64,000 bases of DNA from assembly GCA_030678995.1 (NCBI GenBank), contig JAUXTQ010000034.1, positions 54,127-118,126 on the forward strand. Direction: 5' to 3'. The notes beneath the pieces were generated by a model. It worked only from the letters and a program-made list of their open reading frames with translations, searched no databases and was not told where the DNA came from. The position numbers were made by a program, and so were the translations under genes. How positions within the stretch are numbered: the first letter of the stretch is position 1; each line of letters opens with the position of its first letter. Of this stretch, positions 19,537 to 30,604 are shown one piece after another. The DNA comes from Caulobacter sp. Lineage in GTDB: Bacteria; Pseudomonadota; Alphaproteobacteria; Caulobacterales; Caulobacteraceae.

Positions 19537-20079
19537 ATGACCCTGCGGATCGCCCTGCTGCGCGGAGTCAATGTGGGCGGCAACAAGAAGGTCGCCATGG
19601 CCGACCTGAAGGCCATGGTCGAGGCGCTGGGCTTCACGCAGGTGAAGACCCTGCTGCAGAGCGGCAACGTCGTGTTTGAAGCCGGCGAGCGGAGCGACGA
19701 CGCGCTGGAGACGCTGCTGGAGCGAGAGGCGGAGGCGCGGCTGGGGCTGGTCACCCGCTTCATCGTGCGCGGCCCGAAGGCCTGGCGGGCGATCATCGAC
19801 GCCAATCCGTTTCCGGCCGAGGCCGAACGCGAACCCTCGCGGTTCCTGGTCAACGTCGCGCGCGAGAAGGTCACCGCCGACCAGCTGGCCGCCATCCGCG
19901 CCATCGCCACCCCCGGCGAGAAGGTCGAGGCTGTCGACCGCTGCGTCTACATCTTCTTCGGCGACGGCATCGCGGACTCGAAGGTGGCTGCGGTGTTCGG
20001 CAAGAAGTCGCTGGGACTGACCGCGACGGGCCGTAACTGGAACACGGTCATGAAGATCGCGGCGTTGATCGGGGCCTGA
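19537..20079 (+). CDS. DUF1697 family protein
   Basis: RIALLRGVNVGGNKKVAMADLKAMVEALGFTQVKTLLQSGNVVF. Confidence 0.9.
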   Translation: MTLRIALLRGVNVGGNKKVAMADLKAMVEALGFTQVKTLLQSGNVVFEAGERSDDALETLLEREAEARLGLVTRFIVRGPKAWRAIIDANPFPAEAEREPSRFLVNVAREKVTADQLAAIRAIATPGEKVEAVDRCVYIFFGDGIADSKVAAVFGKKSLGLTATGRNWNTVMKIAALIGA

Positions 20080-20082
20080 ACA

Positions 20083-20227
20083 GGCCCCATCGTCGTTTCT
20101 CGCGCTTTCCGCGCGCTCGAAACGACACTTCCCCGCAAGCGGGGAAGAGCGAGGGATTTGCTCCTCCCCATGAAATGGGGAGGTGTCGTCTGGAGCGCGC
20201 TGCAAGCGCGACGGGCGACGGAGGGGC
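20083..20227. repeat. Palindromic repeat family B copy 1
   Basis: GGCCCCATCGTCGTTTCTCGCGC...CTTCCCCGCAAGCGGGGAAG...CCTCCCCATGAAATGGGGAGG...GCGCGCTGCAAGCGCG; reverse complement matches 43743-43881. Confidence 0.8.
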
Positions 20228-20761
20228 CTACTTCTCCGCCTTCGCCCGCTCGATCCCTTCAAGCACCATCTCACGGGCTTTCGCCGCGTCGCCCCAGCCC
20301 TTGACCTTGACCCATTTGCCGGGCTCCAGGTCCTTGTAGTGGCGGAAGAAGTGCTCGATCTGGTCCAGCGTGATCTGCGGCAGGTCGGTGTAGTCCTGGA
20401 TGGTGTCGTAGCGGGCCGTCAGGTGCGAGGACGGCACGGCGATCAACTTCTCGTCGATGCCGGCCTGGTCCTCCATCAGCAGCACACCGACGATGCGGCA
20501 GCTCATCACAGCCCCCGGCGCGATGGCGCGGGTGTTGGCCACGATCACGTCCACCGGGTCGCCGTCGCCCGACAGGGTGTGGGGGATGAAGCCGTAGTTC
20601 CCCGGGTAGCGCATGGCCGTGTAGAGGAACCGGTCGACCACCAGCACCCCGGCGGCCTTGTCGAGCTCGTACTTGATCGGCTCGCCGCCGATCGGCACCT
20701 CGATGATGACGTTGACGTCTTCCGGCGGATTCCTGCCGATGGCGATGGCGTCGAGATTCAT
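20228..20761 (-). CDS. ppa: Inorganic pyrophosphatase
   Basis: [56 protein letters not shown]. Confidence 0.97.
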   Translation of the reverse strand: MNLDAIAIGRNPPEDVNVIIEVPIGGEPIKYELDKAAGVLVVDRFLYTAMRYPGNYGFIPHTLSGDGDPVDVIVANTRAIAPGAVMSCRIVGVLLMEDQAGIDEKLIAVPSSHLTARYDTIQDYTDLPQITLDQIEHFFRHYKDLEPGKWVKVKGWGDAAKAREMVLEGIERAKAEK

Positions 20762-20766
20762 GGCGA

Positions 20767-21417
20767 TCAGGCCGGTTCGGCTTCCAGGCGGCGGTCGAGG
20801 TAGCTGCCGACTCGCTTTTCCACTTCCGGCAGGTGCTCGGCCCAGAAGTGGGTCGCGCCCTCGACCAGTTCGTAGTCGATGACGATGCCCTTCTGGGTGC
20901 GCAGCTTGGAGACGACGCGCTCAACTTCGACCGGCGGCACCACGGTGTCGGCCTGGCCGTGCAGGATCAGGCCGGAGGCCGGGCAGGGGGCGAGGAAGCT
21001 GAAGTCGTACATGTTGGTCGGCGGCGAGACGCTGATGAAGCCGTCGGTTTCCGGCCGACGCATCAACAGCTGCATGCCGATGTAGGCGCCGAAGCTGTAG
21101 CCGGCGACCCAGAACTGGCTGGCCTGGGGGTTGGTCGCCTGCAGCCAGTCCAGCGCGGTGGCGGCGTCGGCCAGCTCGCCGATGCCGGCGTCGAACTCGC
21201 CCTGGCTGCGGCCCACGCCGCGGAAGTTGAAGCGCAGCACGGAGAAGCCGCGCTTCATGAACAGGTGATAGAGCTGCACCGAGACCGGGTGGTTCATGTG
21301 TCCGCCGGCCCGCGGGTGCGGGTGCAGGATCAGGGCGATCGGCGCGGCCTCGCGCTTGCCCGGCGAATATCGACCTTCGATCCGGCCCGCCGCACCAGTC
21401 AGCACCACTTCAGGCAT
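20767..21417 (-). CDS. Alpha/beta hydrolase
   Basis: [46 protein letters not shown]. Confidence 0.9.
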   Translation of the reverse strand: MPEVVLTGAAGRIEGRYSPGKREAAPIALILHPHPRAGGHMNHPVSVQLYHLFMKRGFSVLRFNFRGVGRSQGEFDAGIGELADAATALDWLQATNPQASQFWVAGYSFGAYIGMQLLMRRPETDGFISVSPPTNMYDFSFLAPCPASGLILHGQADTVVPPVEVERVVSKLRTQKGIVIDYELVEGATHFWAEHLPEVEKRVGSYLDRRLEAEPA

Positions 21418-21571
21418 GCGATTTTTCCCGTCTGGCCAGGCGGTGGAATACTTGACCACTGCGCTTGGTTTTCCTAGATCACCTACGTCCGCGGGGCCCT
21501 TCCGAAAAGGGCCTTGCGGGCGAGGCGCGGCTTTAGCACAGCCCGCGCGCCGGATGCCAAGGAATCTCGCC

Positions 21572-22021
21572 ATGCGCCTGTCCACCAAGGGCCGCTACGC
21601 CGTGATGGCCATGACCGACCTCGCCGGACGGCAGGGGGCGGACGATTCGGTGCGCGCCGTGTCGCTGGCCGAGATCGCCGCGCGGCAACAGATTTCCCTG
21701 TCCTACCTGGAGCAGCTGTTCGCCCGGCTGCGCCGGCGCGGGCTGGTCAGGAGCGTGCGTGGGCCGGGCGGCGGCTATCGCCTGGCGATGTCCGCGGCCG
21801 AGACCAACATCGCCGACATTGTGCTGGCGGTCGACGAACCCCTGCGCGCCACCCGTTGCGGCAAGCCCGTCGGGCGCGGTTGCATGATGGGCGGTGAGCG
21901 CTGCATGACCCATGACCTGTGGGAGGAAATGGGTCGCCAGCTGCAGAACTACCTGACCTCGGTGTCGCTGGCCGATGTGCTGTCCGGCAAGCTCCGGCCC
22001 TCCGTCTCGGAGGCCGCGTGA
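21572..22021 (+). CDS. iscR: Rrf2-family regulator, IscR-like
   Basis: MRLSTKGRYAVMAMTDLA, ISLSYLEQLFARLRRRGLVRSVRGPGGGYRL, Cys cluster ATRCGKPVGRGCMMGGERCMTHDLW; first gene of the suf cluster. Confidence 0.9.
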   Translation: MRLSTKGRYAVMAMTDLAGRQGADDSVRAVSLAEIAARQQISLSYLEQLFARLRRRGLVRSVRGPGGGYRLAMSAAETNIADIVLAVDEPLRATRCGKPVGRGCMMGGERCMTHDLWEEMGRQLQNYLTSVSLADVLSGKLRPSVSEAA

Positions 22022-23141
22022 CCGTCTATCTCGACTACAACGCCACCGCCCCCGTCCGCCCCGAGGCGAAGGAGGCGGTGCTGCGGGCGCTGGAGATCGG
22101 CGGCAATCCCTCCTCGGTGCACGCCGCTGGCCGGGCCGCCCGATCGCTGATCGAGGCGGCGCGGGCGCGGGTGGCGGACCTGATCGCGGTCAAGCCGGGC
22201 TCGATCACCTTCACCAGCGGCGGCACCGAGTCCAACGCCCTGGCCATCGAGAGCGCCGTGGCGGCCGGTTACGACCGCATCCTGCTGGGCGCGACCGAGC
22301 ATGGCGCGGTGTCTGAAAACGTCCGCGCGACGGGCGTTCCGGTGGAGGTCTGGCCGGTGGACGCGAACGGCGTCGCCGACCTGGCCTGGCTTGGCGAGGC
22401 TCTGGGCAGGGGCGGCAAGCCGCTGGTCTGCCTGATGCTGGCCAACAACGAGACCGGTGTGATCCAGCCTGTCGCCGAGGCGGCGGCACTGGTGCGCGAG
22501 GCCGGTGGCTGGCTGCATGTCGACGCGGTGCAGGCTGGCGGCAAGATCGCCATCGATTTCAATGCCCTGGGCGCGGACACCCTGGCCCTGGCCGCCCACA
22601 AGATCGGCGGGCCGTTCGGCGTGGGCGCCCTGGCCGCCGGGCCGCGCGCGACGCTGGTGCGGCGGCTGCACGGCGGCGGGCAGGAGCGCGGCCGCCGCGC
22701 CGGCGCCGAGAACCTCTCCGGCATCGCCGGCTTCGGCGCGGCCTGCGACGCTGCCCGCCTCCACCTGGACTCCATCGCGGCTCAAGCCCCCTGGCGCGAC
22801 GCCCTGCAGGCCCGCGTGGAAGCGGTTGGGGCCGAAATCCTTGGCAAGGACGCGCCGCGCCTGCCGCAGACGCTCGGCTTCGCCGCGTCCGGCTTCGACG
22901 CCCAGATGCAGGTCATGGGCATGGATCTGGCCGGGGTGATGATCAGCGCCGGCCCGGCCTGCTCCTCCGGCAAGATGAAGCCCAGCGACGTGGTCGCCGC
23001 CATGGGGCGGCCAGACCTGGCCCCCAGCGCCATTCGCGTCAGCGGCGGCTGGGACACGACACAGGCGGACTGGATCCGGGCCGGTGACGCCTGGCTCGAA
23101 CTGTACGCGCGCCACACGGCCCGCCGGAAGGAAGTCGCGTA

Positions 23142-23142
<1 letters not shown>
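22018..23142 (+). CDS. Cysteine desulfurase, NifS/IscS type
   Basis: [75 protein letters not shown] start overlaps the iscR stop. Confidence 0.93.
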
Positions 23143-24607
<1,465 letters not shown>

Positions 24608-24611
<4 letters not shown>

Positions 24612-24961
24612 CCGAGATCATCCACACGACCGGAAAGGTCCATACCGTCCGGGTCGACGGATCGAAAATGGTCGACTGGAACAGTTTCCACGACGAATTT
24701 TCACGGGTGTTCGGCTTCCCAGACTTTTACGGCCGGAACATGAACGCGTGGATCGACTGCATGACCAATCTTGATGATGAGTTCTCCAACTTCAGGGTCG
24801 AAGTGGGTGAACTCGTCATGCTGGAGATTTCCGATCGAGAGGTGTTTCAGAAGAAGCACGCCGACCTTTCCTCCGCGCTGCATGAATGCGCTGCTTTCGT
24901 GAATGGCCGCCGGGTCGCCGTCGGAGAGCTTCCCATCCTCCTGATATCCGTGGCGCTCTGA
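24608..24961 (+). CDS. Barstar-family protein (barnase-inhibitor-like)
   Basis: [35 protein letters not shown]..., the barstar-like [18 protein letters not shown] signature. GTG overlaps sufB stop; stop overlaps the next ATG. Confidence 0.78.
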
Positions 24962-25332
24962 TGCTTCGCGCCATCGACCATGTGCTGATCGCCATCCCCG
25001 TCGGGGGCGAAGACCAGGCGCGTCCGTTCTACGGCGCGCTGCTGGGCCTGACCGAAGTGCCCAAGCCGGCCGAGCTGGCCAAGCGCGGTGGCGCCTGGTT
25101 CGAGCAGGGCGCGGTGAAGGTCCACCTCGGCGTCGAGCAGGACTTCCGCGCCAATGTGAAGGCTCACGTGGCCTTCGAGGTCGATGACGTCGCCGGGCTC
25201 GCCGAACGGGCGGCGGCGGCCGGGTTCAAGACCCAAATCGACGACGACCTCGACGGTTTCGAGCGCGTCTACCTCTACGACCCCTTCGGCAACAGGCTCG
25301 AGTTCCTGAAGCCGCTGAGCGCGCCCCAATGA
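24961..25332 (+). CDS. VOC/glyoxalase-family protein
   Basis: IDHVLIAIPVGGEDQARPFYGALLGLTEVPKP, VYLYDPFGNRLEFLKP. Confidence 0.9.
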   Translation: MLRAIDHVLIAIPVGGEDQARPFYGALLGLTEVPKPAELAKRGGAWFEQGAVKVHLGVEQDFRANVKAHVAFEVDDVAGLAERAAAAGFKTQIDDDLDGFERVYLYDPFGNRLEFLKPLSAPQ

Positions 25333-25349
25333 GCGCCGCATCCCTTTCA

Positions 25350-25474
25350 CCGTCATCCTCGCGCCTGTCGCGAGGACCCATGCACACCCATGCCCGCCAG
25401 TGTGCATGGGTCCCCCGGGCTCGGCCAAAGGCCGACCCGAGGACAAGCTCTGGAACAAGTCCGACGATGACGGA
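25350..25474. repeat. Palindromic element at VOC/sufC junction
   Basis: CCGTCATC...GATGACGG outer arms with perfect inner GGACCCATGCACAC/GTGTGCATGGGTCC. Confidence 0.8.
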
Positions 25475-25496
25475 ATTTGTGAGTTCCCCGGACCAA

Positions 25497-26254
25497 TGAC
25501 CTCAATGCTCTCCATCACCAACCTCCACGCCACCGTCGGCGAGAAGCAGATCCTCAACGGGTTGACCCTCGAGGTGCCCGCCGGGGAGGTGCACGCCATC
25601 ATGGGGCCGAACGGGGCGGGGAAGTCGACGCTCAGCTATGTGCTGACCGGGCGGTCCGGTTACGAGGTCACGCAAGGCACGGCCACCCTGAACGGCGAGG
25701 ATCTGCTGGCCCTGGCGCCCGACGAGCGGGCCGCCCGGGGCGTGTTCCTGTCGTTCCAGTATCCGCTGGAGATCCCCGGCGTGCCGGCTCTGACCTTCAT
25801 CCGCACGGCCCTGAACGCCCAGCGCAAGGCGCGCGGCGAGGCGGAGATCAGCGCGCCGGAGTTCCTCAAGAAGGCCCGCGCCACGGCCACGGCCCTGAAG
25901 ATCGACTTCGACATGCTCAAGCGGGCGCTCAACGTCGGCTTCTCCGGCGGCGAGAAGAAGCGGATGGAGATCTTCCAGATGGCCATGCTGGAGCCGCGCT
26001 TTCTCATTCTCGACGAGACCGACAGCGGCCTGGACATCGACGCCCTGAAGATCGTCGCCGCCGGCGTCAACGCCCTGCGTGGGCCGGAGCGGGGGATGCT
26101 GGTGATCACCCACTACCAGCGGCTGCTCGACTACATCAAACCCGACCGCGTGCATGTGCTGAGCGCGGGCCGGATCGTGGCGAGCGGCGGGCCCGAACTG
26201 GCGTTGCAGCTCGAGGCCGAGGGGTACGACAAGTACGTTCAGGTGGCGGCATGA
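25497..26254 (+). CDS. sufC: Fe-S assembly ATPase SufC
   Basis: AIMGPNGAGKSTLSYVLTG, VGFSGGEKKRMEI, LDETDSGLDIDAL. Confidence 0.97.
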
Positions 26255-26259
26255 GCGCC

Positions 26260-26373
26260 GTGCGTCCTTCGAGACGGCCGCTTCGCGTCCTCCTCAGGAT
26301 GACGAATTCAGTGGGCTGCAAAAATGCTCGTCATGGTGAGGAGCGCTCGAAGAGCGCGTCTCGAACCACGCAC
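26260..26373. repeat. Palindromic element at sufC/sufD junction
   Basis: GTGCGTCCTTCGAGAC/GTCTCGAACCACGCAC and CTCCTCAGGATGACGA/TCGTCATGGTGAGGAG, each 14/16 complementary. Confidence 0.8.
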
Positions 26374-26384
26374 GGAGACGCGGC

Positions 26385-27458
26385 GTGACCCTGGCCGCCG
26401 CCATCAAGACCGGCGATGTCAGCCAGCTGCCCTCGCGCCGCGACGAGGACTGGCGCTGGACGGACCTGCGCGGGCTGATCCGCAGCCTTCCGCCGCGCTA
26501 CGAGCCGAAGGCCGGGCATGGTGCGTTCGCCATTGTCCGCGACGATGAACTCTACCGGTCGCCGTTCGAGGCGACGCGGCAGGTCACGGTTCTCAACGGG
26601 GGGATCTGTGGCCTTGGGCTTCGCGAGGCCGCACCCCTCGTCTTCGACAAGCATGATCCCGTCGTGCTGCTCGATGTGCAGACGCTGGGCGACATCTCAG
26701 AGGTCACGGCGTTGAAGATCACAGTGCCCGCCGGGCTGTCCGCCGTTCTCTTGGAAAGCCATGTGGGGCAGGGCCGGTATGTCACCAGCCTGTCGCTGGA
26801 TATCGTCGTTGAGGCTGGCGGCAGTCTCGAGCGTGTCCTTCTCGCTGAGGACGACCCGGAAGGCGTTTCGATCGTCGACGCCACGGTCGACCTCGCGCCG
26901 GGCGCAACCTTCAGCCAGACCATCCTGACTTTCGGCGGTCGACGTCAGCGCATCGAGACCCACATCACCCATCCGGGGCAGGGCGCCGCCGTCCGCCTCG
27001 ACGGTGTCTATCTGCTGCGCGACCAGCGCCATGCCGACCTGACCACCGTCGTCACCCACGGCGGCCGCGACGGGACGACGTCCCAGCTGACCAAGGGCGT
27101 GGTGCGCGACCAGGCGCGCGGCGTATTCCAGGGGCGGATCGTCGTCGAGGGCGGCGCCGACGGCACGGAGGCGCGCATGGGCCACCACGCCCTGATCCTG
27201 TCCGACAAGGCCGAGGTCGACGCGAAGCCCGAGCTGCTGATCTTCGCCGACGACGTCCAGTGCGCTCACGGCAACACGGTCGGGGCGCTGGACGAGGCGG
27301 CGATCTTCTACGCCCGCCAGCGGGGGATGCCGGAGGATGTCGCGCGGGCCATGCTGACGGAGGCTTTTGTCGGGGAGGTAGTGGACCGGATTGGCCACGA
27401 GGGCGCGCGGGAGATCGCGCGGGCGTGGGTTTCGGCCCAGTTGGGGACCGCTGAATGA
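26385..27458 (+). CDS. sufD: Fe-S assembly protein SufD
   Basis: QLPSRRDEDWRWTDLRGL, VYLLRDQRHADLTTVVTHGG, KPELLIFADDVQCAHGNTVGALDEAAIFYARQRG. Confidence 0.95.
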   Translation: MTLAAAIKTGDVSQLPSRRDEDWRWTDLRGLIRSLPPRYEPKAGHGAFAIVRDDELYRSPFEATRQVTVLNGGICGLGLREAAPLVFDKHDPVVLLDVQTLGDISEVTALKITVPAGLSAVLLESHVGQGRYVTSLSLDIVVEAGGSLERVLLAEDDPEGVSIVDATVDLAPGATFSQTILTFGGRRQRIETHITHPGQGAAVRLDGVYLLRDQRHADLTTVVTHGGRDGTTSQLTKGVVRDQARGVFQGRIVVEGGADGTEARMGHHALILSDKAEVDAKPELLIFADDVQCAHGNTVGALDEAAIFYARQRGMPEDVARAMLTEAFVGEVVDRIGHEGAREIARAWVSAQLGTAE

Positions 27459-27476
27459 GCCCCGCTCTCTTTTATA

Positions 27477-27617
27477 TTCCGCTCATCCTCGCGAAAGCGA
27501 GGACCCAGGTTTTTTCAGAGCTTCGGCTCACGATTCAGGCAAGCCATCGCTCAACTCGAAAGGTGAGCCGCTGTTTCAAAAACACCTGGGTCCTCGCTTT
27601 CGCGAGGATGAGCGGAA
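27477..27617. repeat. Long perfect inverted repeat at sufD/sufS junction
   Basis: TTCCGCTCATCCTCGCGAAAGCGAGGACCCAGGT and its exact reverse complement (34 bp arms), nested CGGCTCAC/GTGAGCCG inside. Confidence 0.9.
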
Positions 27618-27633
27618 CTGAAAGGGGGTTCGC

Positions 27634-28851
27634 GTGAGCCTCTTTGATCCAGAAGCCGTAAGGGCCGAATTCCCCATCCTCTCGCGCCAGATCAACGGTC
27701 ACCCGCTGGTCTACCTCGACAACGCCGCCTCGGCCCAGAAACCCCAGGCGGTGATCGACGCTCTGACCCACGCGATGAGCCACAGCTACGCCAACGTCCA
27801 TCGCGGCCTGCACACACTCGCCAACGAAACCACGGAAGCCTATGAAAAGGCGCGAGAAACGGTCGCTCGCTTCCTGAATTGCGCGACCACGGAGGTGGTC
27901 TTCACCAAGGGCGGCACCGAGGCGATCAATCTGGTCGCGGCGTCATTCGGGCTGGGCCTCAAGGCCGGCGACGAGATCGTGCTGACGCAGATGGAGCACC
28001 ACTCCAACATCGTCCCCTGGCACCTGCTGCGAGAGCGCAAGGGGGTGGTGCTGCGGTTCGCGCCGGTGAACGAGGACGGCTCGCTCGATCTGGAGGGCCT
28101 GAAAGCCCTGATCACCGACCGCACCAGGCTGGTCGCCGTGACCCAGATGTCCAACGTCCTGGGCACGATCAACCCGGTCCGCGCCATCGCCGACATGGCC
28201 CACGCCGCCGGCGCCGCGGTGCTGGTCGACGGCTGCCAGGGCGCGGTGCACATGGCCATCGACGTCAAGGCGCTGGACGCCGACTTCTACGTCTGCACCG
28301 GCCACAAGCTGTACGGCCCGACGGGCGTGGGCGTGCTGTACGGCAAGGCCGAGCGGCTGGCGGCGATGCCGCCCTACCAGGCCGGCGGCGAGATGATCGG
28401 CACGGTCACGGAAGCGGCGATCACCTACGCCGACCCGCCGATGCGGTTCGAGGCCGGTACGCCGCCGATCCTTGAGGCCATCGCGCTCGGCGCGGCGCTC
28501 GAATGGCTGATGCAGTTCGACCGCGAGGCCGTCGCGGCCCACGAGCGCCGGCTCTATGACCGCGCGGTGGAGCGTCTCGATGGGGCCAACTGGCTGCGCA
28601 TCCTGGGGACCACGCCCAACAAGGGCGCGATTCTCAGCTTCACCGTCGAGGGCGCCCACGCCCACGACATCGCCCAGATTCTCGACCAGCAGGGGGTGGC
28701 GGTCCGCGCCGGCACCCACTGCGCCGAACCCTTGATGGCCCGGTTCGGGGTGACGTCGAGCGCCCGGGCCTCCTTCGCCCTATATAACACCCTGGCCGAG
28801 GCCGACGCGTTCGTGGACGCGCTGGTCAAGGCCCGCAGCTTTTTTGCTTGA
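27634..28851 (+). CDS. sufS: Cysteine desulfurase SufS
   Basis: YLDNAASAQKPQAVIDAL, FTKGGTEAINLVA, FYVCTGHKLYGPTGVGVLYG, RAGTHCAEPLM. Confidence 0.96.
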   Translation: MSLFDPEAVRAEFPILSRQINGHPLVYLDNAASAQKPQAVIDALTHAMSHSYANVHRGLHTLANETTEAYEKARETVARFLNCATTEVVFTKGGTEAINLVAASFGLGLKAGDEIVLTQMEHHSNIVPWHLLRERKGVVLRFAPVNEDGSLDLEGLKALITDRTRLVAVTQMSNVLGTINPVRAIADMAHAAGAAVLVDGCQGAVHMAIDVKALDADFYVCTGHKLYGPTGVGVLYGKAERLAAMPPYQAGGEMIGTVTEAAITYADPPMRFEAGTPPILEAIALGAALEWLMQFDREAVAAHERRLYDRAVERLDGANWLRILGTTPNKGAILSFTVEGAHAHDIAQILDQQGVAVRAGTHCAEPLMARFGVTSSARASFALYNTLAEADAFVDALVKARSFFA

Positions 28852-28855
28852 GACC

Positions 28856-29218
28856 ATGACCGACACAGCGACGCCCGTGACCGATACGCCCTCCGCCATT
28901 CCGCAGGCGGAGCTGGACGCCCTGACCGACCAGCTGGTGGAGAAGCTGAAGAGCGTTTACGACCCGGAAATCCCGGTCGACATCTATGAGCTGGGCCTGA
29001 TCTACAAGGTCGATGTCTCCGACGACAAAGAGGTCAAGATCGACATGACCCTGACCGCGCCGGGCTGCCCGGTGGCCGGCGAGATGCCCGGCTGGGTCGA
29101 GGACGCGGTGATGGAAATCCCCGGCCTCAAGTCCTGCACCGTCGACCTGGTCTTCGACCCGCCCTGGGACCCCTCGCGCATGAGCGACGAGGCCAAGCTG
29201 CAACTGAACATGTTCTGA
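28856..29218 (+). CDS. SufT-like/MIP18 (DUF59) Fe-S assembly protein
   Basis: SVYDPEIPVDIYELGLIYKVD, MTLTAPGCPVAGEMPGWVEDAV, FDPPWDPSRMSDEAKLQLNMF. Confidence 0.93.
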   Translation: MTDTATPVTDTPSAIPQAELDALTDQLVEKLKSVYDPEIPVDIYELGLIYKVDVSDDKEVKIDMTLTAPGCPVAGEMPGWVEDAVMEIPGLKSCTVDLVFDPPWDPSRMSDEAKLQLNMF

Positions 29219-29253
29219 TGAACCAGTGTTTTCGTTCAGCGAATTGGGGCAGC

Positions 29254-29334
29254 GAAATGAGGGGACAGCTTACTCATTTCCCGAGGACCGCCGCTCGCCG
29301 CGAGCTGGAAATGAGTAAGCTGTCCCCCCATTTC
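29254..29334. repeat. Palindromic element between DUF59 gene and sufA
   Basis: GAAATGAGGGGACAGCTTACTCATTTC / GAAATGAGTAAGCTGTCCCCCCATTTC, 26/27 complementary. Confidence 0.85.
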
Positions 29335-29354
29335 GGGCTTGGCGAGGTAGCGTG

Positions 29355-29750
29355 ATGGAACCGCGGATTTCCGCTCCCAGACCCCGTCGGCCCCGCCCCA
29401 AGGTGGTCACCCTCAGCGACGCCGCCGCGGCGCGGGTGAAGGAGATCATGGGCAAGGCCGACAAGGACTACATCGGCCTGCGCGTGGGCGTGAAGAACGG
29501 CGGCTGCGCCGGCCAGGAGTATGTCCTGGAGTATGCCGAGGCGGCCAACCCGCTGGACGAGATGGTCGAGGACAAGGACGTCACCATCCTGATCGACCCC
29601 AAGGCCGTGCTGTTTCTGATTGGCACGGAGATCGACTACGAGGTCAGCCGGCTGTCGTCGAAGTTCGTCTTCCGCAATCCCAACGAGACGGATGCGTGCG
29701 GTTGCGGCGAGAGCGTGACGATCCAGCCTGCGGCCGAACCCGAGGCCTGA
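29355..29750 (+). CDS. sufA: HesB/IscA-family Fe-S carrier (SufA)
   Basis: VTLSDAAAARVKEIMGKADKDYIGLRVGVKNGGCAGQEYVLEY, NPNETDACGCGESV. Confidence 0.95.
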   Translation: MEPRISAPRPRRPRPKVVTLSDAAAARVKEIMGKADKDYIGLRVGVKNGGCAGQEYVLEYAEAANPLDEMVEDKDVTILIDPKAVLFLIGTEIDYEVSRLSSKFVFRNPNETDACGCGESVTIQPAAEPEA

Positions 29751-29836
29751 CCGCGCCGCCCCGCAATTCGGGTAGGTCGCTGATTGTCCGACGGCCGGGT
29801 CGATGAAATCGTCCCCCACCCTGGGAGGACGACATC

Positions 29837-30244
29837 ATGATCAATCTCGTTGCAGGCGCCGCCGCGGCCGCGGTTCTGGCGGCCGGCGCGGTCAATCCGG
29901 ATCAGTTTGAGGGCCTGGCGAGCGACAGCTTCGCCGCCTGGTCCTACGGTTATGGTTCGGTGAAGGTCACCGGCTCGGTGCGCACGCTTCTCGTTCAGAC
30001 CCGTTACACGACGCCTACCGCGTTCAACGGCAATCCCGTGCCGGTGGCCTATTCGATCCACACGCTGGCGATCGACTGCGCCGCCAAGACAACGACGTTC
30101 ATCAATGGTGACAACTACTCGGCCAGCGGTGTGCTGCTCTACGCGGCCAATCCCAGCGCGCCGACACCCTGGAGCGACGCCACGCCCGGCCTGCAGGACT
30201 TCGTCACCCAGGTCTGCGCCACGGACTGGAGCAAGATGCAGTAG
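29837..30244 (+). CDS. Hypothetical exported protein
   Basis: MINLVAGAAAAAVLAAGAVNPDQFEGL..., signal-like N-terminus, good RBS (gggaggacgac). Confidence 0.65.
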   Translation: MINLVAGAAAAAVLAAGAVNPDQFEGLASDSFAAWSYGYGSVKVTGSVRTLLVQTRYTTPTAFNGNPVPVAYSIHTLAIDCAAKTTTFINGDNYSASGVLLYAANPSAPTPWSDATPGLQDFVTQVCATDWSKMQ

Positions 30245-30256
30245 CGGTGGGCCGCC

Positions 30257-30604
30257 TCAGAGCGACATCCCGGAGGCGCCGGCGAGGATCAAAAGCTGGA
30301 ATATCCCGGTGATGGCGATCACGGCGATGGCCGCCGGCGCGGCCCATAGCCCTCGCCACACACCGTAGATGCGCACTAGCAGCGTGGTGGCCGCCACAAC
30401 CGGGATCGGCGACAGGGCCACAATAACGAGCGTCGGCGCATAGGCGAGGGTGTTGTCGGGATACAGCGGCATTATCAGCTGGGCCAGTGCGGGTCCGCCG
30501 AAGACGCCGAGCAGGCCCAAGCCGTAGGCCATCACCAGTCCGCCGGCGTAGCCGTAAGGCTCTTCGAGGTTTCTTGGGGGCCTCGGACTGAAGGTTTCGG
30601 TCAC
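30257..30604 (-). CDS. Small membrane protein, paralogue of the upstream gene
   Basis: VTETFSPRPPRNLEEPYGYAGGLVMAYGLGLLG..., 115 aa, 3 predicted TM; GTG overlaps upstream stop. Confidence 0.6.
   Translation of the reverse strand: MTETFSPRPPRNLEEPYGYAGGLVMAYGLGLLGVFGGPALAQLIMPLYPDNTLAYAPTLVIVALSPIPVVAATTLLVRIYGVWRGLWAAPAAIAVIAITGIFQLLILAGASGMSL

Noticed and set aside
20083-20227. Ordinary rho-independent terminator
   Set aside because: Hairpins lack a following U-tract on either strand and the sequence is a dispersed repeat.
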